From positions 42,697 through 106,696 of the forward strand of contig CAZRBV010000003.1 of assembly GCA_964598425.1 (NCBI GenBank): a DNA stretch of 64,000 bases, written 5' to 3'. This DNA comes from UBA12567 sp964598425. Its GTDB lineage: Bacteria; Planctomycetota; Phycisphaerae; Phycisphaerales; SM1A02. The translations under genes and the position numbers were made by a program. The first letter of the stretch is position 1. Each line of letters opens with the position of its first letter. Under the pieces are notes generated by a model. That model was not told the DNA's origin and searched no databases. It worked only from the letters and a program-made list of their open reading frames with translations. Of the stretch, positions 52,108 through 60,847 are shown piece by piece.

Positions 52108-54084
52108 ATGGACCGATATCGACCGTCGATGCGCAACCAGATGCTGTTTGTGTTGATCTGCTGTACTGCCGCGCTTGGAAACGAGCCTGGCAGTGATGTG
52201 TCCGATATTCAAGCTGGTGAGGCGGCTGGTGCGGAATCAGCAGTCAATGAGACTGAGTTCGTAGAGGGCGCAGCCGATGTGGCCGCCACCGACTACGGCA
52301 CATTCAATCTCAATGCCCGGGACATCGATCTGACGCAGATCCTCGAGATGCTCTCCGAAGTATCCCATCGAAACATCCTCGCAGGGCGAGATGTCACGGC
52401 GACCGTGAGCGTCAATCTGTATGACGTGAGTTTCGACGAAGCGCTTTCCGCCGTACTTGAGGTGGCAGAGTGCGATGCGATTGAAGAAGGCAATTTCATC
52501 TACGTGCACCCCAAGGACTACGTCAAGCAAGTCCTTGACGCCAGGCGGACACGCGAGACCAAGGTCTTTGAGCTGTTCTATATGTCAGCAGAGTCTGCGG
52601 AGCAGATTGCGACACCTCTGTTGAGCGAAGGTGGCACAGTGGTGTCGCTTGGCGCTGTCGAGGAAGGATTCTCCTCATCCGTTGATTCGGGTGGTGGTGA
52701 TTCATGGGCTTTCGCTGCTCGACTGGTCGTGAACGACTACCAGAGCCAGCTTGATGCCATCGCAGCAACGTTGAAGGAACTCGATGTCGCCCCTACGCAG
52801 GTGCAGGTCGAGTCGGCCATTCTGCAGGCCGCTGTCAAAGAACGAAACGGCTTTGGTGTGGATTTCTCATTCGTCACCAGTATGAATTTCACCGACTTCA
52901 TCGGAGGTGGGGGGAGTTCCGGATCCAGTGACCCGGTGAAGCCCGTCGATATCGTCGGCAACCTCATCGATGGTCTGACATCAACCAACAACGTGGTGGC
53001 CGGGCAGGGCAACAATGGCGGTTCCGGCGAAGGGACATTCAAACTCGGGATCATCAAGGATGGTTTCTCGATCTTCATCCGGGCGCTTGATGATGTGACC
53101 GACACGACCGTGCTGGCTCGCCCGAAGGTCATGTGCCTCAATCGGCAGCGAGCGAAGATTCATGTCGGCCGAGATGTGGGTTACCTCACTTCAACAGTCA
53201 CGGACACATCGACGACGCAGACGCAGGAGTTCCTGCCTTCAGGTATTGAACTGGTTTTCAGGCCGTTCATCGCGCCGAACAACATGATCCGCATGGAACT
53301 CAATCCGAGTCTCTCGGATGTGACGCAGCGGAAAGTCAACGGCTTCGGCGGAGCCGAAGTAACCGTCAACGACAAGTCGACCAACAACATCATTACGAAT
53401 GTCCGCGTTCGTGACGGCGAGACCATCGTGCTGGGCGGCTTCTATCAGGAAAAGAGCGTCATCACCCGCAAGCAGGTTCCGCTGCTCGGAGATGTCCCGC
53501 TGCTCGGAAGCGCCTTCCGCGGGCAGGATGACGACATCGATCGCGTTGAGATCATCTTCCTGCTGACCCCTCGGATTCTTCGCGATGAGCAGCTCTATGA
53601 AATGGGGCAGGACAGCCTGGAAATCATCGACACCGTCAGGGTCGGCGTGCGAAGTGGACTCCTTCCGTGGAGCCGCGACCAGATGACCGCCAACTACAAC
53701 CACGACGCGCTGCAGGCGTATCGAAATGGCGAACTTGATCTCGCACTGTTCTATGCGAATGCATCACTTCGGCAGGATATTGGGCAGCCGGAGATGCACA
53801 AGTTTCGGGAGCAGATCTCTGGGCAGCGATCTGGTCACTGGGAACGTGACCTCGGCCGCAGGATACTGCTGCGCGAGATGGATCTGATCCCTGCCGATCG
53901 CCTTGATCCCGAAACGCCTCTCGAGCAGTTTGATCAAGAGCAGCGGCCCGCTCCGGCGCCGGCCATACCGGCGGGCGAGGCGGAGGCGGAGGGTGAACAC
54001 GTGCAGGCCCCATCTGTTGAGGGCGATCCGGTCACGCTTACAAGCGGCCTCGTGTCGAGCGAGTTCGGCGAGGTGCAGGAATGA
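52108..54084 (+). CDS. gspD: GspD/PilQ-family secretin
   Basis: A 658-residue outer-membrane secretin. A signal peptide near residues 12-24, an N-domain (FNLNARDIDLTQILEMLSEVSHRNILAG), further N1/N2-like ring repeats, a Gly/Ser-rich gate insertion (FIGGGGSSGSSD), and the secretin core ending in the signature VPLLGDVPLLGSAFRG and EIIFLLTPRIL. After the core it carries an extra C-terminal region of about 140 residues with a TPR-like hairpin (ALQAYRNGELDLALFYANASLRQ) and an acidic tail. It forms the exit pore. The stop overlaps the TPR lipoprotein gene by 4 bp. Confidence 0.93.
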   Translation: MDRYRPSMRNQMLFVLICCTAALGNEPGSDVSDIQAGEAAGAESAVNETEFVEGAADVAATDYGTFNLNARDIDLTQILEMLSEVSHRNILAGRDVTATVSVNLYDVSFDEALSAVLEVAECDAIEEGNFIYVHPKDYVKQVLDARRTRETKVFELFYMSAESAEQIATPLLSEGGTVVSLGAVEEGFSSSVDSGGGDSWAFAARLVVNDYQSQLDAIAATLKELDVAPTQVQVESAILQAAVKERNGFGVDFSFVTSMNFTDFIGGGGSSGSSDPVKPVDIVGNLIDGLTSTNNVVAGQGNNGGSGEGTFKLGIIKDGFSIFIRALDDVTDTTVLARPKVMCLNRQRAKIHVGRDVGYLTSTVTDTSTTQTQEFLPSGIELVFRPFIAPNNMIRMELNPSLSDVTQRKVNGFGGAEVTVNDKSTNNIITNVRVRDGETIVLGGFYQEKSVITRKQVPLLGDVPLLGSAFRGQDDDIDRVEIIFLLTPRILRDEQLYEMGQDSLEIIDTVRVGVRSGLLPWSRDQMTANYNHDALQAYRNGELDLALFYANASLRQDIGQPEMHKFREQISGQRSGHWERDLGRRILLREMDLIPADRLDPETPLEQFDQEQRPAPAPAIPAGEAEAEGEHVQAPSVEGDPVTLTSGLVSSEFGEVQE

Positions 54085-55274
54085 CAACAGTACGGGTAGT
54101 CGTCGGTGCGATGCTCATACTGGGTGTGGTTGGGTGCAATGGTCCGACCACGCGCGGCAAGCAAATGCGTAAGGAAGCGTACACGCGGATGGACGCCGTG
54201 AATGCGCGTCTGGTGCATGAGCAGGCCGTCACAGCATTTGAGACAGGCCAACTTGAGCGAGCTCGAACACTCATGGAGGAAGCTATCGAGCGGTATCCCG
54301 GCGAAGCCGGATGGTACGTGCTGATGGGCCGAATCCTGCTCGAGCAGCATCGGTTGGACGGCGCGAAGCGCATGTTCGAGCACGCGCTCACAATCGACGA
54401 CTCCAATTCAGAGTGCAACTACTACCTCGGTGTGCTGCATGAGCGGTGGTCTCAAGACGAAGACGCGGCGGGGCACTTTGTCGCCGCTGTTGAGAAGGAC
54501 GCCGACCGGCCTCAATACGTACTTGCTGCTGCAGAGGCGCTCATTGCTTCGGGCAAACTGGATGAAGGCCAGGCAATGATCGAGGAGCGCATGGATCACT
54601 TTGAGCACCATGCCGGTCTGCGGCATCTGCTTGCTCAAATCGAGATGCTCTCGGGTGATGCTGAATCTGCCGCAAAGCACTGCGAGGCGGCGAGGCTCTT
54701 ATCGCCGAATGACGATGGGATTGCGCACGACCTCGCCATCATGCGTTTCGCAGCGGGCGACTGGCCAGGAACGCTTGCAGCCATTCAGGATGCGAAGCAT
54801 CGGACGGGCGAAACCGCCCCGGTTCTTCAGCGTCTGGCTGCTCGCTCGCTCATGGCGATGGATCGAAGCGTTGAGGCTCGGGATGCGATCAAGGAACTCT
54901 GCCGCCGATCACCCTCAGAGGCGGCCCTGTGGCGTGAGCTCGGGCTTCTCGGCTGGGATGTTGCTGACTGGAACTCGGTTGCTGAAGCTGCCGCGCGGTT
55001 GGATGGATTGGGTGAGTATCCCTTCGAACAGGGGATGTTCTCGGCCCTTGCCAGTCGGGCGCAGGGTGATTATCAGGCAGCTGCCAGGGAACTGGAGTCA
55101 CTCGCAAAGCGATTCCCGGACCGTTCAGAAGTCTGGGCGGTGCTTGCTGGAGTTCGGTCTGCGCTGAATGATCCGGATGGAAGTGCTGAAGCGCTGGAGC
55201 TCGCGGTTAAGTGGGCCCCGGATCACGCCGATGTTTCCGCCGTGTCAGGGGTGTACGGCACCCAAGGTCCCTGA
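54081..55274 (+). CDS. TPR-repeat lipoprotein (possible pilotin/scaffold)
   Basis: A 397-residue protein with a lipoprotein signal (MLILGVVGC) and about eight TPR-like hairpins (AVTAFETGQLERARTLMEEAIERYPGEAGWYVLMGRILLEQ). Lipid-anchored TPR proteins such as PilF assist secretin assembly. Its place directly after the secretin gene, in an ATGA overlap, fits that role (inference), though it is longer than PilF. Confidence 0.85.
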   Translation: MTTVRVVVGAMLILGVVGCNGPTTRGKQMRKEAYTRMDAVNARLVHEQAVTAFETGQLERARTLMEEAIERYPGEAGWYVLMGRILLEQHRLDGAKRMFEHALTIDDSNSECNYYLGVLHERWSQDEDAAGHFVAAVEKDADRPQYVLAAAEALIASGKLDEGQAMIEERMDHFEHHAGLRHLLAQIEMLSGDAESAAKHCEAARLLSPNDDGIAHDLAIMRFAAGDWPGTLAAIQDAKHRTGETAPVLQRLAARSLMAMDRSVEARDAIKELCRRSPSEAALWRELGLLGWDVADWNSVAEAAARLDGLGEYPFEQGMFSALASRAQGDYQAAARELESLAKRFPDRSEVWAVLAGVRSALNDPDGSAEALELAVKWAPDHADVSAVSGVYGTQGP

Positions 55275-55306
55275 CGGACCGCTCCCCTGACCGACGCGAG
55301 GTCGGT

Positions 55307-56737
55307 ATGCAGACCGTGATTCGATCAATACTGGGCGGCGTCGCCCTCGGCTCTCTCACGTTGGGAGCTGGTTTGGCGGCCATGTTCGGAGCGTCCTGGC
55401 TCGGGCTCAGCGCCGATCCATGGGTGGTCGTCGCGGGGGGCACCATCGCCATCGCGATGGTTGGCGCACTGACCGTATTGACCATGTCCCGAGCCATGCG
55501 AACGCTCCGCCGCGATCTGGAAGGCGCGGAGGGCGGTCGACATCTCGTCGGCCCTCGATGGATGCGGCCGATTCTTCGGACCCTTGCTGAGTATCGGATT
55601 CGTCACCAACAGGCTGAGGCGGCGTGGCGCAATCGTGAGCGCGATCTTGAAATCCGCGCGCACGTAGCTGAATCGACTCGGCTTCAATCCGAAGCGGTCC
55701 TTGATGTGATGGACGAGGCAGTCATTGTCTGTAACACGATGCTTGAAATCGTGTCGGCAAATCAGGCGGCCAGCAGGCTCCTGGGATTCGAACTGGACCA
55801 GTCCATCGGTCGCCCTGTTGCTGAGGTCATTCAGGACACGGGCCTGCGGCGGATCATCAGCGAAACGCTCGAGTCAGGAACAGGCGCCGAGCCTCGCCGT
55901 GGCGAAGTGCGATTCAAGTCAGGATCGGCCAGTGAGGTCGTCTCGGCCTGCGCGGTCGACCGCCGTGGTCGAACCAGCGCGGTCGTGACCGTGCTGCATG
56001 ACTTGACGCGAGAGCGTGAGATCTCCCAGATGAAGAGCGAATTCGTCTCAAAGGCGAGTCACGAACTTCGGACGCCGCTTTCAAGCATGCGGGCCTACGT
56101 CGAGATGCTCGTGGATGGAGAAGCCGAGGACGAGGCGACCCGTCAGGAGTTCTATGCCATCATCCAGTCCGAGACACACCGGCTCTCCAGGCTGGTCGAC
56201 AACATGCTCAACATCAGCCGAATCGAGGCGGGCATTATCGAAGTTGATCGCGTTACGGTTGATGTCCACAATCTGGTGGACCGCGCAGTCCAAACGCTCG
56301 AACCACAAGCGCGCGAGAAGAACATCACGCTGCATACGGAAGTGGCTCCTGTTGGAACTGCTGTCGAGGGCGATTCGGACATGTTGCAGCAGGTCATCAT
56401 CAATCTGCTGTCGAACGCAGTCAAGTACACACCCGAGGGAGGTCGCGTGACTGTGGCGGTTGACGCGGACACGTTGACGCGGAGCGTTCATGTCGCCGTG
56501 TCGGATACGGGCCTCGGCATTTCTCCGCGGGACGCAGAGCACGTGTTTGAGAAGTTCTTTCGGGTAGAGAATTACAAGCGGGTGGCGAAGGGAACCGGAC
56601 TCGGTCTCAATCTCTGCCGCCACATTGTCGAAACAGTACACCGAGGCCAGATCGGCTTGGAATCCACCCTTGGCATGGGTTCAAAGTTCTGGTTCTCGAT
56701 TCCCATGGGTCTTGAGCCTGCCCGAATGGCGGCCTGA
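55307..56737 (+). CDS. membrane sensor histidine kinase with PAS domain
   Basis: Started at ATG 55307; 476 residues. Two membrane helices (about 8-32 and 39-60) with almost no periplasmic loop, a linker, a PAS domain (about 125-235; LDVMDEAVIVCNTMLEIVSANQAASRLLGF), then HisKA with His252 in SHELRTPLSS and a HATPase domain (N-box LLSNAVKYTPEGG, DTGLGISP, GTGLGLNLCRHIV). The tiny loop suggests it senses a membrane or cytoplasmic signal. It begins the signalling cassette, 32 bp after the TPR gene and 12 bp before a CheY-like gene. Confidence 0.93.
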   Translation: MQTVIRSILGGVALGSLTLGAGLAAMFGASWLGLSADPWVVVAGGTIAIAMVGALTVLTMSRAMRTLRRDLEGAEGGRHLVGPRWMRPILRTLAEYRIRHQQAEAAWRNRERDLEIRAHVAESTRLQSEAVLDVMDEAVIVCNTMLEIVSANQAASRLLGFELDQSIGRPVAEVIQDTGLRRIISETLESGTGAEPRRGEVRFKSGSASEVVSACAVDRRGRTSAVVTVLHDLTREREISQMKSEFVSKASHELRTPLSSMRAYVEMLVDGEAEDEATRQEFYAIIQSETHRLSRLVDNMLNISRIEAGIIEVDRVTVDVHNLVDRAVQTLEPQAREKNITLHTEVAPVGTAVEGDSDMLQQVIINLLSNAVKYTPEGGRVTVAVDADTLTRSVHVAVSDTGLGISPRDAEHVFEKFFRVENYKRVAKGTGLGLNLCRHIVETVHRGQIGLESTLGMGSKFWFSIPMGLEPARMAA

Positions 56738-56749
56738 GGAGTTCACACG

Positions 56750-57145
56750 ATGACGCGCCGAATCCTGGTGGTTGATGATGAGTCTCATATCCTGCATGTG
56801 CTGTCATTGAAGCTGCGCAACAGTGGCTTCTGTGTTGACACTGCTGTGGATGGTGAGGATGCGCTGCATCAGATTGCAGCGTCGGCCCCGGATCTGATCA
56901 TCACCGATCTGCAGATGCCCTATCTCAACGGCGTCGAATTGTGCCAACGGCTGACCGAGGATCCATCGACTGCTGATATTCCCGTCATTATCCTGACGGC
57001 TCGCGGGTACGCGCTCGGTGACGAAGCTGCTGGACTGAATAACGTCCGGCAGGTCGTCAACAAGCCGTTCAGCCCGCGAACAATTCTCGAGCAAGTCCAT
57101 CGGGTTCTTGGAATTGCGGCAGACGTCGCGGAGCGGGCCGCATGA
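56750..57145 (+). CDS. CheY-like single-domain response regulator
   Basis: A 131-residue receiver domain: acidic pair Asp9-Asp10 (VVDDE), phospho-acceptor Asp53 (IITDLQMP), Thr83 (ILTARG) and Lys105 (VNKPFSP). No output domain, so it signals by protein contact. Probably phosphorylated by the kinase just upstream. The stop overlaps the HD-GYP gene by 4 bp, pointing to a direct link to that protein. Confidence 0.93.
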   Translation: MTRRILVVDDESHILHVLSLKLRNSGFCVDTAVDGEDALHQIAASAPDLIITDLQMPYLNGVELCQRLTEDPSTADIPVIILTARGYALGDEAAGLNNVRQVVNKPFSPRTILEQVHRVLGIAADVAERAA

Positions 57146-58776
57146 GTGCCGGTTCCGCACAAGCTGTTCGCATGCACTGCGAGGATCTGGCGACCATGCT
57201 TCGAGAGCTCGGTCTCGTGCTGTTCGCGTGTGACTTGAAAGGTTGCCCAACCGAGTCACGAACTGGCGGCCAGCGAGACTGGCTCAGTGAGTTGGTGAAG
57301 TCTCCACGAATCGTCCGCAGGGCGCTGGAGCGTGCGGCCGAGTCATGGCGAGATGAGTGCAGGCCGCAACCGTGTGAGCTTGTTCCTGGGTTGTGGTGCG
57401 CGCCGGTGCCTGTACGGCACCGTCGAGACCGGACCGGATACGTGCTCTTGGGCATTCCCACGCGAGCCCTACTCGACAGTGAACAACTGGAGTCAATGTG
57501 TCAGGCGATCCAGTTTGACACAAGGGTGTGCCGGGAACGGATGCGTCGTATGGGCGTGGCAGCCGAGAGCGAAGTCGCGAGGCTCTCGGCCATGTTCGAG
57601 CGGCTCTGGTCAGACCGCCAGGCACGTGAAGGCCGTGAGCAGACGTTGGAACAGGTGGGCCGGGAACTGGCCGAGACGTGGGAGGAGATCAACCTCCTGT
57701 ACTCGATCACCGACAAGATGACGATGGAGGCCCGCCCGCATCGATTTGCTGCGCAGGCGTGCAGCGAGCTTCTGCATACGTTGCCATACCGTTGGGTTGC
57801 GGCATACATCGATCGGGATGGAAGTGGTGAGGGGCGTCTGATCGTCTCGGGCGATGCGCCGCGGGATCGATCGAGCCTCCGCGAGATTCTTTCAGGCATC
57901 GCAACGCGGGACAACCTCGATGGCCCATTGATGGCAGGCACGCTTTCGGGTGATGACCCTGAGCTGGACGCACTTGGCGTTGCAGGAATTGCCCATCCGA
58001 TCGGACGCGACGACCGGGCCGTCGGCCTGCTGGTTGCCGGCGACAAGGAAGGCGCCGACGAGACGCCATCGTCTGTGGATATCAAGTTGCTCGCGGCGGC
58101 GTCGGCACACATTGGCATCCATCTGGAAAACGCCGGGTTGTTCGAGGACATGAACACCATGTTCCTGGGGATGCTTGAGGCGATCACGGCTTCGATCGAT
58201 GCGAAGGATCGGTACACCTGCGGACACTCGCGAAGGGTGGCGCTGCTGACCCGCCAACTTGCTGAATCAATGGGGCTTGACCCGTCGACGATTCAGCGAA
58301 TGCACATTGCAGGTCTTGTTCATGATGTGGGCAAGATTGGTGTACGCGAGAGTGTGTTGTGCAAGCAGGGGCGACTGAGCAACGACGAGTATGCGGAGGT
58401 TCGAAGGCATCCTGAGATCGGTTGGAACATTCTCAAGGACATTCCGAACTTCGATGACATTCTCGATGGCGTGCGGCATCATCACGAGCGGTGGGATGGC
58501 GGCGGCTATCCGTCGGGCATTGTTGGCTCGGACATTCCACTGCCAGCGAGGCTTATTGCTTTGGCAGACACGTTCGATGCCATGTGTTCGACTCGAACCT
58601 ATCGAGCTGCGATGGCACGCGATGAGGTGCTCGCCGAAATGGGCGCGGGAGCGGGCTCTCAGTTTGATCCAGAACTCGTACCACTCTTTCTGAAGCTGGA
58701 CTTCAGTGAGTGGGAATCTTTGATCGAAGCGCACCGTGGTACGGAGATGCCTCTGGGCCTGGAGGATGCGGCATGA
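57142..58776 (+). CDS. GAF + HD-GYP domain protein (probable c-di-GMP phosphodiesterase)
   Basis: A 544-residue soluble protein. An N-terminal region of unknown type (1-165), a coiled coil (about 150-200), a GAF-like domain (about 205-340; HTLPYRWVAAYID, GIAHPIGRDDRAVGLLVAG) and a C-terminal HD-GYP domain (about 345-515) with HDVGKIGV (His394-Asp395), RHPEIG, HHHERWDGGGYPSG (GYP at 455-457) and LADTFDAM. HD-GYP enzymes split cyclic di-GMP, and the metal ligands and GYP motif are intact. Coupled by 4-bp overlaps to the response regulator and the STAS gene. Confidence 0.92.
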   Translation: MSAGSAQAVRMHCEDLATMLRELGLVLFACDLKGCPTESRTGGQRDWLSELVKSPRIVRRALERAAESWRDECRPQPCELVPGLWCAPVPVRHRRDRTGYVLLGIPTRALLDSEQLESMCQAIQFDTRVCRERMRRMGVAAESEVARLSAMFERLWSDRQAREGREQTLEQVGRELAETWEEINLLYSITDKMTMEARPHRFAAQACSELLHTLPYRWVAAYIDRDGSGEGRLIVSGDAPRDRSSLREILSGIATRDNLDGPLMAGTLSGDDPELDALGVAGIAHPIGRDDRAVGLLVAGDKEGADETPSSVDIKLLAAASAHIGIHLENAGLFEDMNTMFLGMLEAITASIDAKDRYTCGHSRRVALLTRQLAESMGLDPSTIQRMHIAGLVHDVGKIGVRESVLCKQGRLSNDEYAEVRRHPEIGWNILKDIPNFDDILDGVRHHHERWDGGGYPSGIVGSDIPLPARLIALADTFDAMCSTRTYRAAMARDEVLAEMGAGAGSQFDPELVPLFLKLDFSEWESLIEAHRGTEMPLGLEDAA

Positions 58777-59120
58777 AGATGCAATGGGAACATCATCGAA
58801 GTGGAACAGTACTGTCGATCGCGGGCGAGCTTGTTGCGGATGACATCGATGTCCTGCGAAGGCGCTGCGAAGAGCGACTTGAGACTGGCACTCGTCTCAT
58901 CATTGATTTGCGAGAGCTCGATCGTATTGACTCGGCGGGTCTTGAATCGCTGCTGTGGCTCCAGGATTCGCTGCATCGACTGGCTGGCCAGCTGCGATTG
59001 GTTCGGGGCGAAGGGCAGGTGGCCGCGGCATTGCACGTGACGCGCATCGACCGGCAACTCTCTACGTATGGCACGCTTGAGACTGCGGCGCGGTCATTTG
59101 CTCGGGGGCAAGCAGCATGA
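58773..59120 (+). CDS. STAS-domain anti-sigma-antagonist-like protein
   Basis: Started at ATG 58773; 115 residues. A SpoIIAA/RsbV-type STAS domain (GTVLSIAGELVADDIDVL, LIIDLRELDRIDSAGLESLLWL) with the phosphorylatable serine at position 54. In other bacteria such proteins bind a switch kinase and release a sigma factor or enzyme. No RsbW-type kinase gene is nearby. It overlaps both the HD-GYP gene and gspE by 4 bp. Confidence 0.9.
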   Translation: MKMQWEHHRSGTVLSIAGELVADDIDVLRRRCEERLETGTRLIIDLRELDRIDSAGLESLLWLQDSLHRLAGQLRLVRGEGQVAAALHVTRIDRQLSTYGTLETAARSFARGQAA

Positions 59121-60847
59121 TTGAGCATGTACACAATGTCTCCGACTACGAGCTGATGACCGATGTGCCTCTCGGCCGACTTTTGGTTGCTCGAGGACTC
59201 CTCAGTGAGGAAGATCTCGAACGCGCGCTGGCGTGGCAGAGCGATCAGGGTCATCAGCACCTGCTTGGTGAGGTCATCCAGCGTCTGGAGATGGCGACCG
59301 AAGAAGAGGTCGTCCAGACACTGGCTGAGAGTTATGGCGTGCCGTTTGTCTCACAAGTGGCGAAGACGGCGGACCCGTCGGTCATTGAGCTTCTGAGCCG
59401 GGAGTTCATTGAGGAACACCGAGTGCTTCCATTGTTCCTGGTGCGCGGGGTGTTGACAGTGGCGGTGGTGGAGCCGAGTAATCTCATTCTTGCGGAGGAG
59501 ATTGCGCGAATCACCGGGCACGAAGTACAAGTCGTCGCTGCGACGCGCACGGAAATCGAAACAGCGATTCGATCGTGGCTCCCAGCGGCCAACGTCTTTG
59601 TCATTGATGACATTTATGAAGACATCGCCGAGGAAGACTTTTCGGTCATCGAGCGCGAAGCGACGGAACTTGCCGACCTTGAAGAGGTCGCAGGCCATGG
59701 CCCGGTCGTCAAGCTCGTCAACTATCTGATCTTCACGGCGGTGCAGGAGGGCGCATCGGACATTCACATCGAGCCGGAGGATCATCGGCTCCGCGTGCGG
59801 TACCGGGTGGATGGCCGTCTGTACGAGAAACTTTCACCTCCGCATCGCATGCATGCTGCTATCGCAAGCCGCGTGAAGATCATGTCAAACCTTGACATCT
59901 CGGAGCGGCGTGTGCCGCAGGACGGCGACTTCAATGTGATGATGGAAGGGCGACCGATCGATCTTCGTGTATCCACCATGCCGGGCAAGTACGGCGAGAA
60001 GGTGGTCATTCGAATCATCGACAGCCGCAACAACAACCTGACGCTCGACCAGCTTGGATTTGGCCCGAAGATGCTGGAGACGTGGCGAGCAATCGCAGCG
60101 TGTCCGAACGGTGTTGTGCTGGTGACCGGGCCGACAGGGTCTGGCAAGTCAACGACGCTGTACTCCGTACTCTCGGAAATCAATTCCGAGGACAAGAATA
60201 TCTCTACGATTGAGGATCCGGTCGAAGCAAGGCTTCCTGGTGTCAATCAGGCGCAGGTCAACAAGAAGGCTGGCTTTACCTTTGCTGGCGCGCTGCGCTC
60301 AATGTTGCGTCAGGACCCTGACATCATGATGGTCGGCGAAGTTCGTGATGGCGAAACCGCCGCCATCGTGACGCAGGCAGCTTTGACGGGACACTTGGTC
60401 TTTTCGACGCTCCACACCAACGACGCGCCAAGTGCCGTGACGCGTCTTGTGAATCTCGGTGTGGAGCCCTATCTCGTGGCGGCCACGTTGCGCGGGGTGC
60501 TTGCGCAGCGGCTCGTCCGGAAGATCTGCCCGCACTGCAAGGCGAAGGCGGAGCCGGACGAGCGCATGGCCGCAACGATCAGGTCGGCTGGCGGGGATCC
60601 CGAGGCCGTATGGCAGGGCACCGGGTGCGGGCGATGCCGCGCGGGATACGCCGGCCGCATCGGGATCTTCGAGTTGCTCGCGCCTGACGTCGAATTCCTG
60701 GAAGCCGTCGCAGCGGGTGAGAGCATTCAGTCGCTGCGCACGCGCTTGTCTGGCAGCGCATTTCATACGTTGCGAGAGGACGGTTGGTCCAAGGTCGCAG
60801 CCGGAATGACGACACCTGAGGAAGTACTGGGGGCGACGAGTCAGTGA
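59117..60847 (+). CDS. gspE: type II secretion/type IV pilus assembly ATPase
   Basis: A 576-residue motor ATPase. N-terminal MshEN/T2SSE_N domain (LGRLLVARGLLSEEDLERALAWQ), then N2 and the P-loop domain: Walker A GPTGSGKST with Lys344, Asp-box IRIIDSRNNN, Walker B MMVGEVRDGETA, His-box ALTGHLVFSTLHTND, and the zinc tetracysteine CPHC...CGRC. It powers pseudopilus assembly on the cytoplasmic side with GspF. MshEN domains can bind c-di-GMP in some relatives (for example MshE), notable next to an HD-GYP gene. The start overlaps the STAS gene stop. Confidence 0.95.
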   Translation: MIEHVHNVSDYELMTDVPLGRLLVARGLLSEEDLERALAWQSDQGHQHLLGEVIQRLEMATEEEVVQTLAESYGVPFVSQVAKTADPSVIELLSREFIEEHRVLPLFLVRGVLTVAVVEPSNLILAEEIARITGHEVQVVAATRTEIETAIRSWLPAANVFVIDDIYEDIAEEDFSVIEREATELADLEEVAGHGPVVKLVNYLIFTAVQEGASDIHIEPEDHRLRVRYRVDGRLYEKLSPPHRMHAAIASRVKIMSNLDISERRVPQDGDFNVMMEGRPIDLRVSTMPGKYGEKVVIRIIDSRNNNLTLDQLGFGPKMLETWRAIAACPNGVVLVTGPTGSGKSTTLYSVLSEINSEDKNISTIEDPVEARLPGVNQAQVNKKAGFTFAGALRSMLRQDPDIMMVGEVRDGETAAIVTQAALTGHLVFSTLHTNDAPSAVTRLVNLGVEPYLVAATLRGVLAQRLVRKICPHCKAKAEPDERMAATIRSAGGDPEAVWQGTGCGRCRAGYAGRIGIFELLAPDVEFLEAVAAGESIQSLRTRLSGSAFHTLREDGWSKVAAGMTTPEEVLGATSQ

